From positions 1-41,507 of the forward strand of contig JARYLJ010000017.1 in assembly GCA_029907705.1 (NCBI GenBank): a DNA stretch of 41,507 nt, given 5' to 3'. A model generated the notes under the pieces. That model saw only the letters and a program-made list of their open reading frames with translations. It had not been told where the DNA came from and did not search any database. This document shows, piece by piece, positions 1 to 9,188 of this stretch. How positions within the stretch are numbered: position 1 is the stretch's first letter; each line of letters opens with the position of its first letter. The position numbers were made by a program, and so were the translations under genes. The DNA is from Methanomicrobiales archaeon (lineage in GTDB: Archaea; Halobacteriota; Methanomicrobia; Methanomicrobiales; JACTUA01).

Positions 1-299
1 TGTGCGTTTTAAGCTCTTAGATCTTTCGGTTTGTGTTGAAGTGCGTAAGTCCTACCCATTAATAAATTCATGATGCTTTTTTCAACATAATAGGGATTTT
101 TTCCGGATTTGACTTTAAATGAGGCTAAAAATTGTTCGGAGACCATACAATTTTTATCCAGTGTGCGGTGCCACATTTAAAAGGTGAAATTTCGAGGGCA
201 ACATATATCTGTTTCATTAGGACACGCTCGGCTTCAAGATCAGCTCTAAATAATAATTGACCTATGATTACTATTTGCATTTTTCAGTAGAGGTGGACG
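1..299. other. AT-rich upstream region of cooS
   Basis: This stretch is much more AT-rich than the coding regions and has no convincing reading frame on either strand. It ends in the promoter and leader of cooS. No tail of a neighbouring gene is recognisable at the left edge. Confidence 0.5.
245..256 (+). promoter_or_regulatory. Probable TATA box of cooS
   Basis: An AT-only run with TAAATAATA at its core lies about 25 bases before a predicted transcription start near 277. It is followed by a Shine-Dalgarno GAGGTGG at 290-296 and the ATG at 300. The spacing fits archaeal TBP/TFB promoters, but the box is not a perfect consensus. Confidence 0.4.
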
Positions 300-2258
300 A
301 TGAAGAAGGTCTCCAAACCAGAGATGATTCGGGAGAAGCTCGCGTGTTCAGCGCTCGAGAGGGCGAAGCTCGCGCTGATGAATCCCGAGCTGATCAGGAA
401 GAAGGTGGAAGAGAGGACGATCGACGAGCTGGCGAAACCGCTGATCGCAGCCAGCCTGAGGGACGGGGTCGAGACGGTCTGGGACAGGTACGAGCAGCAG
501 CAGCCGGAGTGCAAGTACTGTGCGGCAGGCACCTCATGCGCCAGGTGTGCGATGGGCCCCTGCCGGATCATATCGGGCACCAGGGCGCGGGGGGTCTGTG
601 GTGCGGATGCGGATCTGGTCGTCTCCAGGAATCTCCTCGATACAATCGCGACGGGCGCGGCGGCGCACTCCGACCATGGCAGGGACATCGTGGAGACGCT
701 GTACATGACAGGCACCGGCGAGGCAGAGGGTTACACGGTAACAGACGAGGAGAAGCTGAAGCGGATCGCCGCCGAGTACGGGATTGCCACAGAGGGCAGG
801 GAGATCAGGGATATTGCCCGGGAACTTGGTCGCGCCCTTCTCGAGGAGTTCGGGACACTCAAGAACTTTCTGCAGTTCTCCATGCGTGCTCCTGCGTCGA
901 CGCGGGCCATCTGGGAGGAGATGGGTATCATGCCCAGGAGCGTGGACAGGGAGATCGTGGAGTCGATGCACATGGTGCAGATGGGAGTCGGCTCGGATTA
1001 TGTGAACATCCTGCTCCAGGGAATGAGGACCGCACTCTCTGACGGGTGGGGGGGCTCCATGATGGCGACCGAGATCTCCGATATCCTCTTCGGGACTCCG
1101 AAAGTGAACGAGTCGCGGGTGAATCTCGGAGTGATCAAGGCCGATCATGTGAACATCGCACTCCACGGGCACAACCCGATGCTATCGGAGATGATCGTCA
1201 AGGCAGCACGCGAACCCGATATGCTCCAGCTGGCAGGTGACGTGGGGGCGAAGGGGATCAACTTGGTCGGCCTCTGCTGTACGGGCAACGAGATCCTGAT
1301 GAGGAAGGGGATACCGAATGCCGGAAATCATTTCAATCAGGAGCTCGCGATTCAGACCGGCGCGCTGGAAGCGATGATTGTGGATTATCAGTGCATCTTC
1401 CCCTCCCTCCCGAGGACGGCCGCCTGCTACCATACCCTGATCGTCTCCACGAGCAGCAAGGCAAAGATGCCTGGCTCGCTCTACTTTGACTTCAGTATGG
1501 AGAATGCACTCTCCACTGCGAGGGCGATCGTGAAGATGGCAGTCGAGAACTTCCCGAACCGCCTGAAGGATCGGGTACAGATCCCGGGCAAACCCGTCAG
1601 GATCGTGAGCGGTTTCTCCAACGAGACGATAAAGGCGGCGCTGGGCGGCAGCTTCAAGCCACTGGTGGATCTGATCGCAGCCGGCAAGATCAGGGGGGCG
1701 GCGGGTATCGTAGGTTGCAATAACCCGAAGGTGAAGCACGACTACGGTCACGTAACACTCGCGAAGGAGCTGATAAAGCGTAACATCCTCTGCGTGGAGA
1801 CCGGTTGCGCTGCGATCGCCTGTGGAAAGGCAGGATTGCTCGTGCCGGAAGCGGCCGATCTCGCCGGGGATGGGCTCGGGGAGGTATGCCGGTCCCTCGG
1901 TATACCTCCGGTTCTGCATATGGGCTCGTGTGTGGACTGCTCCCGAATACTCGTGCTCCTGGCAGAGCTGGCAAATACGCTCGGTGTGAGCATCGATCGC
2001 CTGCCTGTGGCAGGAGCGGCACCCGAATGGTATTCGCAGAAAGCGGTCTCCATCGGTTCTTATTTCGTTGCCTCCGGAGTGTTCACCGTGCTGGGCGTGA
2101 TGCCGAAGATCTCGGGCAGTCCGAGCGTCATCTCCCTCCTGACGGCGGGGTTGAACGACGCGGTCGGCGCTGCGTTCGCCGTGGAGCCCGATCCCCTGAA
2201 GGCGGCCGATCTCATCACCGAGCATATCGAAGAGAAGAGAAAGGCGCTCGGGATCTAG
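300..2258 (+). CDS. cooS: Anaerobic carbon monoxide dehydrogenase, catalytic subunit CooS
   Basis: This is the monofunctional Ni-Fe CO dehydrogenase, which interconverts CO and CO2 with low-potential electrons. The 652-residue length fits CooS (about 620-670). The N-terminal cysteine block has C71, C74, C80, C83 and C88. The first pair is CX2C where many CooS enzymes have CX7C, so the D-cluster at the dimer interface may be of the [2Fe-2S] type. C-cluster ligands are visible in order: HGHNP near residue 290, then Cys in GLCCTGNE, DYQCIFPS, IVGCNNPK, VETGCAAIACGK and MGSCVDCSR. The C-terminal PKISGSPS contains the usual active-site lysine. The ATG at 300 has an SD, GAGGTGG, four bases upstream. 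cooC begins on the next base after the TAG. No acetyl-CoA synthase subunits or CooF-like ferredoxin are adjacent, so the electron partner must lie elsewhere. Confidence 0.96.
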   Translation: MKKVSKPEMIREKLACSALERAKLALMNPELIRKKVEERTIDELAKPLIAASLRDGVETVWDRYEQQQPECKYCAAGTSCARCAMGPCRIISGTRARGVCGADADLVVSRNLLDTIATGAAAHSDHGRDIVETLYMTGTGEAEGYTVTDEEKLKRIAAEYGIATEGREIRDIARELGRALLEEFGTLKNFLQFSMRAPASTRAIWEEMGIMPRSVDREIVESMHMVQMGVGSDYVNILLQGMRTALSDGWGGSMMATEISDILFGTPKVNESRVNLGVIKADHVNIALHGHNPMLSEMIVKAAREPDMLQLAGDVGAKGINLVGLCCTGNEILMRKGIPNAGNHFNQELAIQTGALEAMIVDYQCIFPSLPRTAACYHTLIVSTSSKAKMPGSLYFDFSMENALSTARAIVKMAVENFPNRLKDRVQIPGKPVRIVSGFSNETIKAALGGSFKPLVDLIAAGKIRGAAGIVGCNNPKVKHDYGHVTLAKELIKRNILCVETGCAAIACGKAGLLVPEAADLAGDGLGEVCRSLGIPPVLHMGSCVDCSRILVLLAELANTLGVSIDRLPVAGAAPEWYSQKAVSIGSYFVASGVFTVLGVMPKISGSPSVISLLTAGLNDAVGAAFAVEPDPLKAADLITEHIEEKRKALGI

Positions 2259-3134
2259 ATGCACCACCACGCGGAGGAGAAGGAGATCCTGGAATCCCTC
2301 GCGACTTCCATCGGGGATCGGGAGATCCACGATGGCGGGGGATCGAGGATCTTCGTCACGGGCAAGGGTGGCGTCGGAAAGACCCTGATCTCCGCCCTCC
2401 TCGCGCATCTCTTCGCGGAACAGGGTTATTCCGTACTCGCCGTGGATGCGGATCCACAGCAGAATCTCGCATATACGCTGGGATTTTCACCAGATATGGC
2501 GGAGAAGATCGTTCCACTAGCGAATTGTGCCGATTACATCGAGGAGAAGACCGGCGCACGGCCAGGTGCAGGATATGGGGGGATGCTGACGCTGAACCCT
2601 GACGCCCGCGACGTGGTGGATCGTTTCGGGATCGATCTTGGCAGGATCAGGTTGGTGGTCATGGGAAGCGTCAGACAGGCATCGTCCGGCTGCATGTGCC
2701 CGGAGAACGCCCTGCTGCATGCGGTTCTCCATGCACTGGAGCTGCGTGAGGGGGAGATCGTACTCATGGATACGCAGGGAGGCCTGGAGCACTTTGGCCG
2801 TGCGCTCACCGACGGATTCGATCAGGGGATCATCGTCACCGAACCGACGTACAATGCGGTCTCGATCGCACGGAGGTGTATGCTCCTTTCGAGGGAGCTG
2901 GGTGTCAGGCACCTGCACCTGGTGATGAACAAGGTGAGAGGGCGGATCGAAGGCACACCGGCGGAGCGCTTGACCGGAGAATGCGGATACTGCGACTCCA
3001 TCATCACCCTCCCCTTCGACGACCGAATCGCATTCGGGGCGCAGGGGGTGGACTCGCTTTTTCGGGTGAAAAGCGAGTTCGCCGATGGTTTGAAGAGACT
3101 GCAGCTCGCGATCCGGCAGGCGGGTGTGAGATGA
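2259..3134 (+). CDS. cooC: CO dehydrogenase nickel-insertion ATPase CooC
   Basis: CooC is a MinD/ParA-like P-loop ATPase that delivers nickel to the C-cluster of CooS. The 291-residue protein has a deviant Walker A GKGGVGKT at residues 35-42. A CMC motif at C145-C147 is the CXC nickel site of the family, followed by PEN. MDTQGG is the switch II/Walker B region. The start abuts the cooS stop with no gap, so translation is probably coupled. About 28 residues precede the first strand, including three histidines at positions 2-4. They could aid metal binding, though a downstream start cannot be excluded. A short frame overlaps the stop as ATGA (see 3131). Confidence 0.93.
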   Translation: MHHHAEEKEILESLATSIGDREIHDGGGSRIFVTGKGGVGKTLISALLAHLFAEQGYSVLAVDADPQQNLAYTLGFSPDMAEKIVPLANCADYIEEKTGARPGAGYGGMLTLNPDARDVVDRFGIDLGRIRLVVMGSVRQASSGCMCPENALLHAVLHALELREGEIVLMDTQGGLEHFGRALTDGFDQGIIVTEPTYNAVSIARRCMLLSRELGVRHLHLVMNKVRGRIEGTPAERLTGECGYCDSIITLPFDDRIAFGAQGVDSLFRVKSEFADGLKRLQLAIRQAGVR

Positions 3135-3244
3135 CGGTGCAGTCACCTGCCCGAACGGTTATCGACCCGCGTGCAGTTCGATCGACCGTAGCCAAATTCA
3201 TATGGACGCTTCAAGGGCCGCTTTCTGACTCTGCCTGCACGTGA
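3131..3244 (+). pseudogene. Short frame coupled to cooC, possible remnant of a third gene
   Basis: An ATG overlaps the cooC stop codon as ATGA and is preceded by GGTGTGAG, an SD-like sequence. The frame encodes 37 residues beginning MTVQSPARTVIDPRAV and ends in TGA. The start geometry is typical of coupled operon genes, but the product matches no family I recognise and the sequence behind it is closed in all frames within short distances. It could be a real small protein, the 5' end of a decayed gene, or chance. Confidence 0.3.
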
Positions 3245-3710
3245 GGGCGATATGCGTTGGGATTCCGCGCATCCATCCTCCAACGGGATAACGTATCGCG
3301 TTCGCCTTGTGGTATAAGACGATCGACTGCACGCTAAATCAGGCCGAGAGATAGGGAGACGGCACTTCATGACACCAAGAATGCGAGGGCCGCATTCTCC
3401 CCCTATCCTTTTCCTGCGGAGCCGTCGAACGCCCGGATGGCGTAGGTGATCACGCGTCTTTTCATGCCATCGAAGGCAACATCCAGCCTGAAGAATTGGT
3501 CGGCCCGTCAATCATCTGACGCCATGTGGCATCTCTCGATGCCTGTATATGGCAGGAGAGATGAGGGAGGGTGCAATCGCATGGCCGCGATAACGGATCA
3601 ACGCGGGGGAGGGGATGCATGGCACGATAGTATGAATCGCCATCGGAGCCATCAGCCAGATCATTTCCGGGAAAATATGGAAAAATCGGTGTTGAAACCG
3701 GAGGATTCCC
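3245..3710. other. Convergent gap between cooC and sepS
   Basis: This gap lies between two convergent genes. Base composition resembles coding DNA, but both strands break into short frames with no recognisable domain, which would fit a decayed gene. A T-run on the minus strand (A-run at 3683-3687) could help end sepS transcription. No RNA gene is evident. Confidence 0.4.
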
Positions 3711-5291
3711 TCAGAGCACCACAGATCTCACGGTCAGGAATACCGGGCCCCGGACGTCCACCTTCTTCTTGTTGTCGGTGATGAAGCGCATCGCATGCTC
3801 CGCCACATGCAGGTTGATATCGGCAGGAGATCTCGCCATCTTCACCTGGACGACCGTCCCCTCTCCGCAGCGCGCCGCCACCTCGATCCTCGCAGACGCC
3901 AGGGCAGAGACCGCATCCAGGAACAGGATGCCCGTGCTCACCGCCTCCTCTCTCATCCGGGCCCACTTCTCCGTGGGTGGGATCCCCAGTACAGAGCCCT
4001 GGTGTACACACACCTCATTGAAACAGGCCGGACCGCATAATTTCGCCCCCTCCTCTTTCTCCTCCACATAGACCTCCACCTCTCTACCATGGATCTCACC
4101 TCTCCAGGCGGCGAAGGAGCATGGGCCGGGTGCCGTGGCATGCGCCTTCGCGGTCCCGCTGATGGAACGTGCGAGCGACCTCCCCTCCGCTGTCGCGGGC
4201 TCTTCTTTCAGTGTCACCGCCCTCGCGATCTCCCGGTCAGAGAGAATAAACGGATATAACTGCGGATAGGTCAGGACCCTGACATCCTCCCCCTCATGGA
4301 TGATCATCGCGAGCCTCTCCACCCCTAACCCCAGGTTCATGACCGGGACACCGATCCCGTACTCTGCCAGGGCTGAGGGCGAGTAGAGTCCAAAGGTGGC
4401 GACCTCCACCCATCCGTGCTTTGGATGTCTCGCGTACACCTCTGTCTGTGTCTCGGGGATGTAGTATTTGGACCTCTTCTCGTCCGGCTGGAACCTGAAG
4501 TCCGAAAAACCGAAACTGGAGAGCAGCACCTCGCTCACCGCCTTTCCCTCCTCGTTCGTCACATCCTCGCCTGCGACGACGCACGAAGCGGAGTGGTAGC
4601 TCATCAGGCGGGTCGGCCCCTCCGCCTGCTCCCTCCTGAAGCAGCGATCGATGGAGAATAGCCTGATGGGATGGGGGGACCGATCCCACATCGCACCGAG
4701 GGTGATGAACCATCCGCTCGTCATATGGCTCCTCAGCGTCATGCGCGATGATTCAGGGGCGATATTCCTGAACTCGTGGAAGACCTCCTCCAGAATCCTG
4801 ACGACCGCTGCATCGTCCGCCTTCAGCACGAATGAAATCTCGTGGACCAGATCATCGCCATCTATCTCGGCCTTTTTGTATGCATGAAGCTTTTCCCTCA
4901 ACCCCTCTTCCGCATCGTCCGCAAGCGCCCTCCCGAGGATCCCCTCTATCTGCTTCATCTTCTCTCTGGAGATTCCGATATTGGGACGGGGCAGTCCGCC
5001 GAGATAAAAAACACGGTCGAGGACGGCCATCGCCTCCGGACCGAACTGCCTGTAGACCTCCCTCTCCTCGACGATGAGGGGATTGCAGCACTCCTCGAAG
5101 CCGATGCTGAGGTATAACTCGCGGAGGCGTCCTATCGTGCTGAAGACCGGATGCTCCTTTGCCCTCCTGTAATGGTACCTCGGATACGTCATCTCCACCG
5201 ACGGCGGGGTGATCACCCGCGGACCCTCGTGCCAGGCACGCTCGCGATCCTCCCTCGTCTTGTTTCTCCATTCGTTCACATCGAATCTCAT
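3711..5291 (-). CDS. sepS: O-phosphoserine--tRNA(Cys) ligase (SepRS)
   Basis: SepRS charges tRNA-Cys with O-phosphoserine, which SepCysS then converts to Cys-tRNA. This indirect route is characteristic of methanogens and a few relatives. The product is 526 residues, the normal length. It is a class II synthetase: [12 protein letters not shown] is motif 2 and GLGVERLAM is motif 3. TSGWFITLG and SYHSASC belong to the phosphoserine-binding core. The C-terminal third is the tRNA-anticodon region of the family. The ATG at 5291 is chosen because GGAGGTG ends three bases upstream. A GTG six bases earlier lies inside that SD. The start overlaps the taw1 stop as ATGA, so it is the last gene of an aRF1-argS-taw1-sepS operon. 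Confidence 0.95.
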   Translation of the reverse strand: MRFDVNEWRNKTREDRERAWHEGPRVITPPSVEMTYPRYHYRRAKEHPVFSTIGRLRELYLSIGFEECCNPLIVEEREVYRQFGPEAMAVLDRVFYLGGLPRPNIGISREKMKQIEGILGRALADDAEEGLREKLHAYKKAEIDGDDLVHEISFVLKADDAAVVRILEEVFHEFRNIAPESSRMTLRSHMTSGWFITLGAMWDRSPHPIRLFSIDRCFRREQAEGPTRLMSYHSASCVVAGEDVTNEEGKAVSEVLLSSFGFSDFRFQPDEKRSKYYIPETQTEVYARHPKHGWVEVATFGLYSPSALAEYGIGVPVMNLGLGVERLAMIIHEGEDVRVLTYPQLYPFILSDREIARAVTLKEEPATAEGRSLARSISGTAKAHATAPGPCSFAAWRGEIHGREVEVYVEEKEEGAKLCGPACFNEVCVHQGSVLGIPPTEKWARMREEAVSTGILFLDAVSALASARIEVAARCGEGTVVQVKMARSPADINLHVAEHAMRFITDNKKKVDVRGPVFLTVRSVVL

Positions 5292-6190
5292 GCACACCTC
5301 CGGAGCAGAGCGACCCTGCTCTTCTCGTTCTCATCTGCGATACAGTAGTCAGCGTACTTCGATATCTCCTCTGCGAACCGGCGGACCTCATGATGCTCCG
5401 GCATATTCTCTCTCCTCATCCGTCTTCTACTGAATCCGAGATACATGTAACCCTTTACTTCGACAAACATGGCGCCGGAGTCCTGCACCATGGCGGCGTA
5501 CCGTTCGGGGCTGCAGTCATTGATGCCATGGATGAGTGTGATCCGCACGGCAGATCTCCGCCCACCCAGCAGGTCCAGGCTCTCCTGCACCCTCTCCCAG
5601 CTCTCGGATGCGTCACTTTTCGGCCGGCAGAGCCGGCGGTAGATCTCCTGATCAGGTGCCGACAGGGAGAGATACATCTGCGTGGGGCGGCAATGCTCGA
5701 GGACCCACGGTCTCGTCCCGTTGGAGACGAGAAATGTCGTGCAACCTTCATGGTGGAAGAGATCGATGAGTTCAGGGAGATGCGAATAACAGGTCGGCTC
5801 CCCCGCGAGGGAGATGGCCACATGCTTCGGTCTCGCCGCTTCGGAGAATCGCTCCAAAGACACATCCGAAGAGACTTTAAAGCCTGCAATCGCCCTCTTC
5901 TGGAGATCGGCGATGCGGGAGACGATCTCCTCCGGGGCGATCTCCTCCTCTGAGGTCACCTCGTGCTCGAACGAGCGCCAGCAGTAGAGGCATCTCTGGG
6001 TGCATCTCAGCGTGGGGGTCATCTGGACACACCGGTAACTCTCGATACCGTAGAACTGATACTTGTAGCAGGCTCCTCTGCTCCTGAGGTCAGATTTGCA
6101 CCAGAGACAGGGTTTAACCGCCGCCGAAGAGCGTGTGGAGAAGAACTGGTACCCCTGTCTTCTGAGCGCGTCACATGGAACTGAGAGCAT
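5288..6190 (-). CDS. taw1: tRNA 4-demethylwyosine synthase Taw1 (radical SAM)
   Basis: Taw1 uses radical SAM chemistry and pyruvate to build the tricyclic imidazopurine 4-demethylwyosine from m1G37 of tRNA-Phe. The 300-residue protein carries the radical SAM motif CTQRCLYC (CX3CX2C). Other cysteines in its N-terminal third ([22 protein letters not shown]) supply the second cluster known in this family. [14 protein letters not shown] and FLVSNGT are family signatures. The ATG at 6190 matches the usual N-terminus and overlaps the end of argS by 20 bases; no strong SD precedes it. The stop overlaps sepS by four bases. Confidence 0.93.
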   Translation of the reverse strand: MLSVPCDALRRQGYQFFSTRSSAAVKPCLWCKSDLRSRGACYKYQFYGIESYRCVQMTPTLRCTQRCLYCWRSFEHEVTSEEEIAPEEIVSRIADLQKRAIAGFKVSSDVSLERFSEAARPKHVAISLAGEPTCYSHLPELIDLFHHEGCTTFLVSNGTRPWVLEHCRPTQMYLSLSAPDQEIYRRLCRPKSDASESWERVQESLDLLGGRRSAVRITLIHGINDCSPERYAAMVQDSGAMFVEVKGYMYLGFSRRRMRRENMPEHHEVRRFAEEISKYADYCIADENEKSRVALLRRCA

Positions 6191-7829
6191 CGATCCCGAG
6201 TGCCTCCAGCGCTTCACGGAGCGCATTCCGCGTGGCGAGGACGAGTGTGAGCCGGCTCGCCCTCGTGGGTCCTTCGCTCTTCAGGACGGGAACGTAACGG
6301 TAAAACGTATTGAACAGGTCGGCCAGCTCCCTCGCATAGGCGGCGAGGAGGTGTGGTCTCAGTTCATGCATCACCTGTTCCATGACGAAGGGGAGCTTTC
6401 CGATCTGCTTCATCAGCGCCACCTCGAATTCGTTCGTCAGCTCGTAAGCGGGAGTGAACTCGCCCGCCTTTGCGAGGATGCTGCAGGCCCGCGCATGCGC
6501 ATACTGCACGTAGGGGCCGCTCTGCCGTTCGAAGTCGAGCGCCTCCCTCCAGTCGAAGACCGTGCTCTTCTCAGGAGATACCTTCACGATGTCGTAACGG
6601 ATCGCGCCGATCGCGACAGATCTGGCGATCCGCCATCGCTCATCCTCTGGAAGATCCGGCCGCCGCTTCGTCACCTCCCCGAACGCCTTCTCTGTCACCT
6701 CCCGCACCAGATCGTCGGCAGAGACGAACTTCCCTGCCCTCGTGCTCATGGAGCCCTCGGGCAATGAGACGAACTCGAAGTGAAGAATCACGGGGGGCAC
6801 CTCTCCAAGAAGGACGAGTGTGGCGATCAATTGGGTGCCTATCAGTTTGTGATCGGCGCCGAGCACATCTATCATCCTGTCGAAGTTATGCCCCTTCCAG
6901 ATGTGGTACGCGAGGTCGCGGGCGGCATATACGGTGGTACCATCGCTCCTCTTCAGCACGTACGGCTTCTCAATGCCTTCTGCCGAGAGGTCGAGATAGA
7001 GCGTCCCGTCCTCGTGGCATTGCGGCAGCCTCTTCACCCGTGCAATCACCCTCTCCACATCTCCGTTCCTGACGAAATCGCTCTCCCAGATGAAACGGTT
7101 ATGGATTACATTCAGAGCCTTCAGGGTCTCATTTATTCCAGCGAGGCAATCCTCCACAGCCCGCCTGAAGACCGCCACCGTTGCAGGATCCCCACGTTCC
7201 ACCTGCTGCATGAGCCGGTCTATCTCTTCTACGGTCTCCTCTGATTGTTCGAGCAGCCGGTTCGCCGCGATGTAGACGCGGGCAATGAAGTGATCGCCCT
7301 TCTCGCCATCCATCCTCGCGATACCGGTCTTTCCCAGCCCGAAGACGACGATGGCGATCTGCCTGCCGATATCGTTCACGTAATACTGTGTCTCCGCACG
7401 ATAGCCCATGCACCGGAACGTCCGCGCAAGAGAATCGCCAATGATGGAGTTCCTGATATGGCCGACGTGAAGTGGTCCGTTTGGATTCGCACTCGTGTGC
7501 TCAACGACGAGTCGCTCTTCCTTTCTCTCCCCTTCGACGAATCTCTCCCTTATCGCCCTCGAGAGCACCTTCTCCGCATAGGAGTCCCCGAAATGAAAGT
7601 TCACATACGGGCCCTTCACCTCGATGCGCATATCCCCGATATCCGGGTGCTTCGCGATCCGTTCACCCAGTTCGCGGGCGATCTCCATCGGGGATCGCCG
7701 CTCGATCTTCGCGAGCGCGAAGGCGGCGGATGTGGCGAGGTCTGCATGTATGCCCCCATCCTCCACCTCCTCCGCGCCGGTGATCTCCCTCATTATCCGT
7801 GCGATCCTCGCCCTCTCCTCGTGGAACAT
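6171..7829 (-). CDS. argS: Arginyl-tRNA synthetase
   Basis: ArgRS attaches arginine to tRNA-Arg in the presence of ATP. This class I enzyme has 552 residues, as usual for archaea. The HIGH-like motif is HVGH at 121-124 within NPNGPLHVGHIRN, and the KMSKS counterpart is SMSTRAGK. The N-terminal additive domain that reads the tRNA D-loop precedes the catalytic core, and the C-terminal helical anticodon-binding domain ends at SSM. Start and aRF1 stop overlap by one base (TGATG), and the 3' end overlaps taw1 by 20 bases, so expression is tied to both neighbours. Confidence 0.96.
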   Translation of the reverse strand: MFHEERARIARIMREITGAEEVEDGGIHADLATSAAFALAKIERRSPMEIARELGERIAKHPDIGDMRIEVKGPYVNFHFGDSYAEKVLSRAIRERFVEGERKEERLVVEHTSANPNGPLHVGHIRNSIIGDSLARTFRCMGYRAETQYYVNDIGRQIAIVVFGLGKTGIARMDGEKGDHFIARVYIAANRLLEQSEETVEEIDRLMQQVERGDPATVAVFRRAVEDCLAGINETLKALNVIHNRFIWESDFVRNGDVERVIARVKRLPQCHEDGTLYLDLSAEGIEKPYVLKRSDGTTVYAARDLAYHIWKGHNFDRMIDVLGADHKLIGTQLIATLVLLGEVPPVILHFEFVSLPEGSMSTRAGKFVSADDLVREVTEKAFGEVTKRRPDLPEDERWRIARSVAIGAIRYDIVKVSPEKSTVFDWREALDFERQSGPYVQYAHARACSILAKAGEFTPAYELTNEFEVALMKQIGKLPFVMEQVMHELRPHLLAAYARELADLFNTFYRYVPVLKSEGPTRASRLTLVLATRNALREALEALGIDALSSM

Positions 7830-9112
7830 CAGTATCCCGTCCTGAAGCGGAGGATCGCTGCCACGCCCCCGAATGCGTTGAAGAGCATCGCCCCCTCTTC
7901 AAAGTCATCCGAGATGATCGCGACGGCACTTCCGCCCGCCTCTGCCATCTTTGTCAGTTCCTCCACCAGATCGTCCCTGCTCATGACCTCCAGGGGTGCA
8001 CTGCAGGCAGGGCAGCTCCCCTGACCCGATTCTGAAAGCTCCTTCCCCGGCTCCTTCACCAGTGTCCTTTCCGTTTCGTATCCACAGCTCTGGCATTTCA
8101 GGCGGAGACGGACCTTGCGAAGATTCCCGGAGAGCAGGAGGGTGTCCACCGCCCCCATACCCAGGTTCTTCCTGACGCTCTCCTCCCCATAGGCGGCGAG
8201 TCCATTCTCCTTCACGAGCTCCTGCAGGAACCTCCCCATCAGCTCCTTCTCCTTCATCACCTCCACACCCTTGAGGGCATCTTTCGCCGCATCCACGAGC
8301 TCTGCAAGTCCGCTCTCGTTCGTGTACGCAACATCGAAGAGGCCGATGATCCGTTTCTGCACCTCATGATGGAGGTAATTGCCTGCCTCGAACTCCTCCT
8401 TCGTGGGGCTCGGACCCCCGATAAGCAGCCCCTTGAACCGCTTGAAGAAGTCTTTCTCCGCCAGAAACGCCTCGCTCGCTCTCTCCCCGACCTTCTTGTA
8501 GAACTCGTTGATTGCAATCTCACGAAGTCTCTGGAAACGGACACTCGACTGCCCGCCCTTCCGCTGCTTCCCAGGGACCGTGGAGGTGACGCCGTTGACA
8601 GGCTCTATCCTGTTTCCGCGCAGAAAACCCCAGTATGCCTCCCTCCGATCGATGACGAGGAGGCCGTACACATCTTTCTCCTCCAGCATCTCGAGGAGGG
8701 GATCCAGCTCGAAACGGGAGCTGCAACGGTACATGTAGAGGTTCAGCGGCTCGGGTGGCTCGATGATCATACACTGGAGATCCGTCCTGTCCCCGCCGAG
8801 CAGGACGGTTCCGCAGAAGACCGCCATGCCGTTCGGCGGTGGACTCCTGTAGTACTTCAGCCTTGCGAGTATCGAGGAGATCGCACTCTGCACATTCGTC
8901 CGCGTCTGCTTGCTTTTAATATTGGAGCACTGGCCGTACTCGTCACGGAGCTGACCCACCACATCGTGTATCTGCTTGTCGGGCGGTATATACAGGGTGA
9001 TCAGTTCCGTCCCGCTCCCCTCCTTCGCCATCAGCTCCTCCAGCTGCCTCTTGAATTCGTACTTCCGGCGTGCGGGGTCCATCTGAGTCGACTCGGCCTC
9101 GGGATCGGTCAT
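7829..9112 (-). CDS. prf1: Peptide chain release factor aRF1
   Basis: aRF1 recognises all three stop codons and triggers peptidyl-tRNA hydrolysis. The 427-residue protein shows the decoding motif NIKS at 64-67 and the catalytic GGQ at 186-188. In the C-terminal domain, CQSCGYE and CPAC form the zinc site seen in many archaeal aRF1 proteins. The ATG at 9112 has GGGGAGAT directly upstream. It is the first gene of a four-gene overlapping cluster with argS, taw1 and sepS. A second ATG at codon 11 is a possible alternative start. Confidence 0.96.
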   Translation of the reverse strand: MTDPEAESTQMDPARRKYEFKRQLEELMAKEGSGTELITLYIPPDKQIHDVVGQLRDEYGQCSNIKSKQTRTNVQSAISSILARLKYYRSPPPNGMAVFCGTVLLGGDRTDLQCMIIEPPEPLNLYMYRCSSRFELDPLLEMLEEKDVYGLLVIDRREAYWGFLRGNRIEPVNGVTSTVPGKQRKGGQSSVRFQRLREIAINEFYKKVGERASEAFLAEKDFFKRFKGLLIGGPSPTKEEFEAGNYLHHEVQKRIIGLFDVAYTNESGLAELVDAAKDALKGVEVMKEKELMGRFLQELVKENGLAAYGEESVRKNLGMGAVDTLLLSGNLRKVRLRLKCQSCGYETERTLVKEPGKELSESGQGSCPACSAPLEVMSRDDLVEELTKMAEAGGSAVAIISDDFEEGAMLFNAFGGVAAILRFRTGY

Positions 9113-9188
9113 GAATCTCCCCTATCTCTCAAATCCCACATATTTTCGTTCCGATGCTGATAAAACATGATGAAGGGGCATCGACGCG

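Noticed and set aside
1182-2408. 408-codon open frame antisense to cooS
   Set aside because: It mirrors the G/C third-position bias of cooS on the other strand; composition is Arg/His/Leu-rich and no domain is visible.
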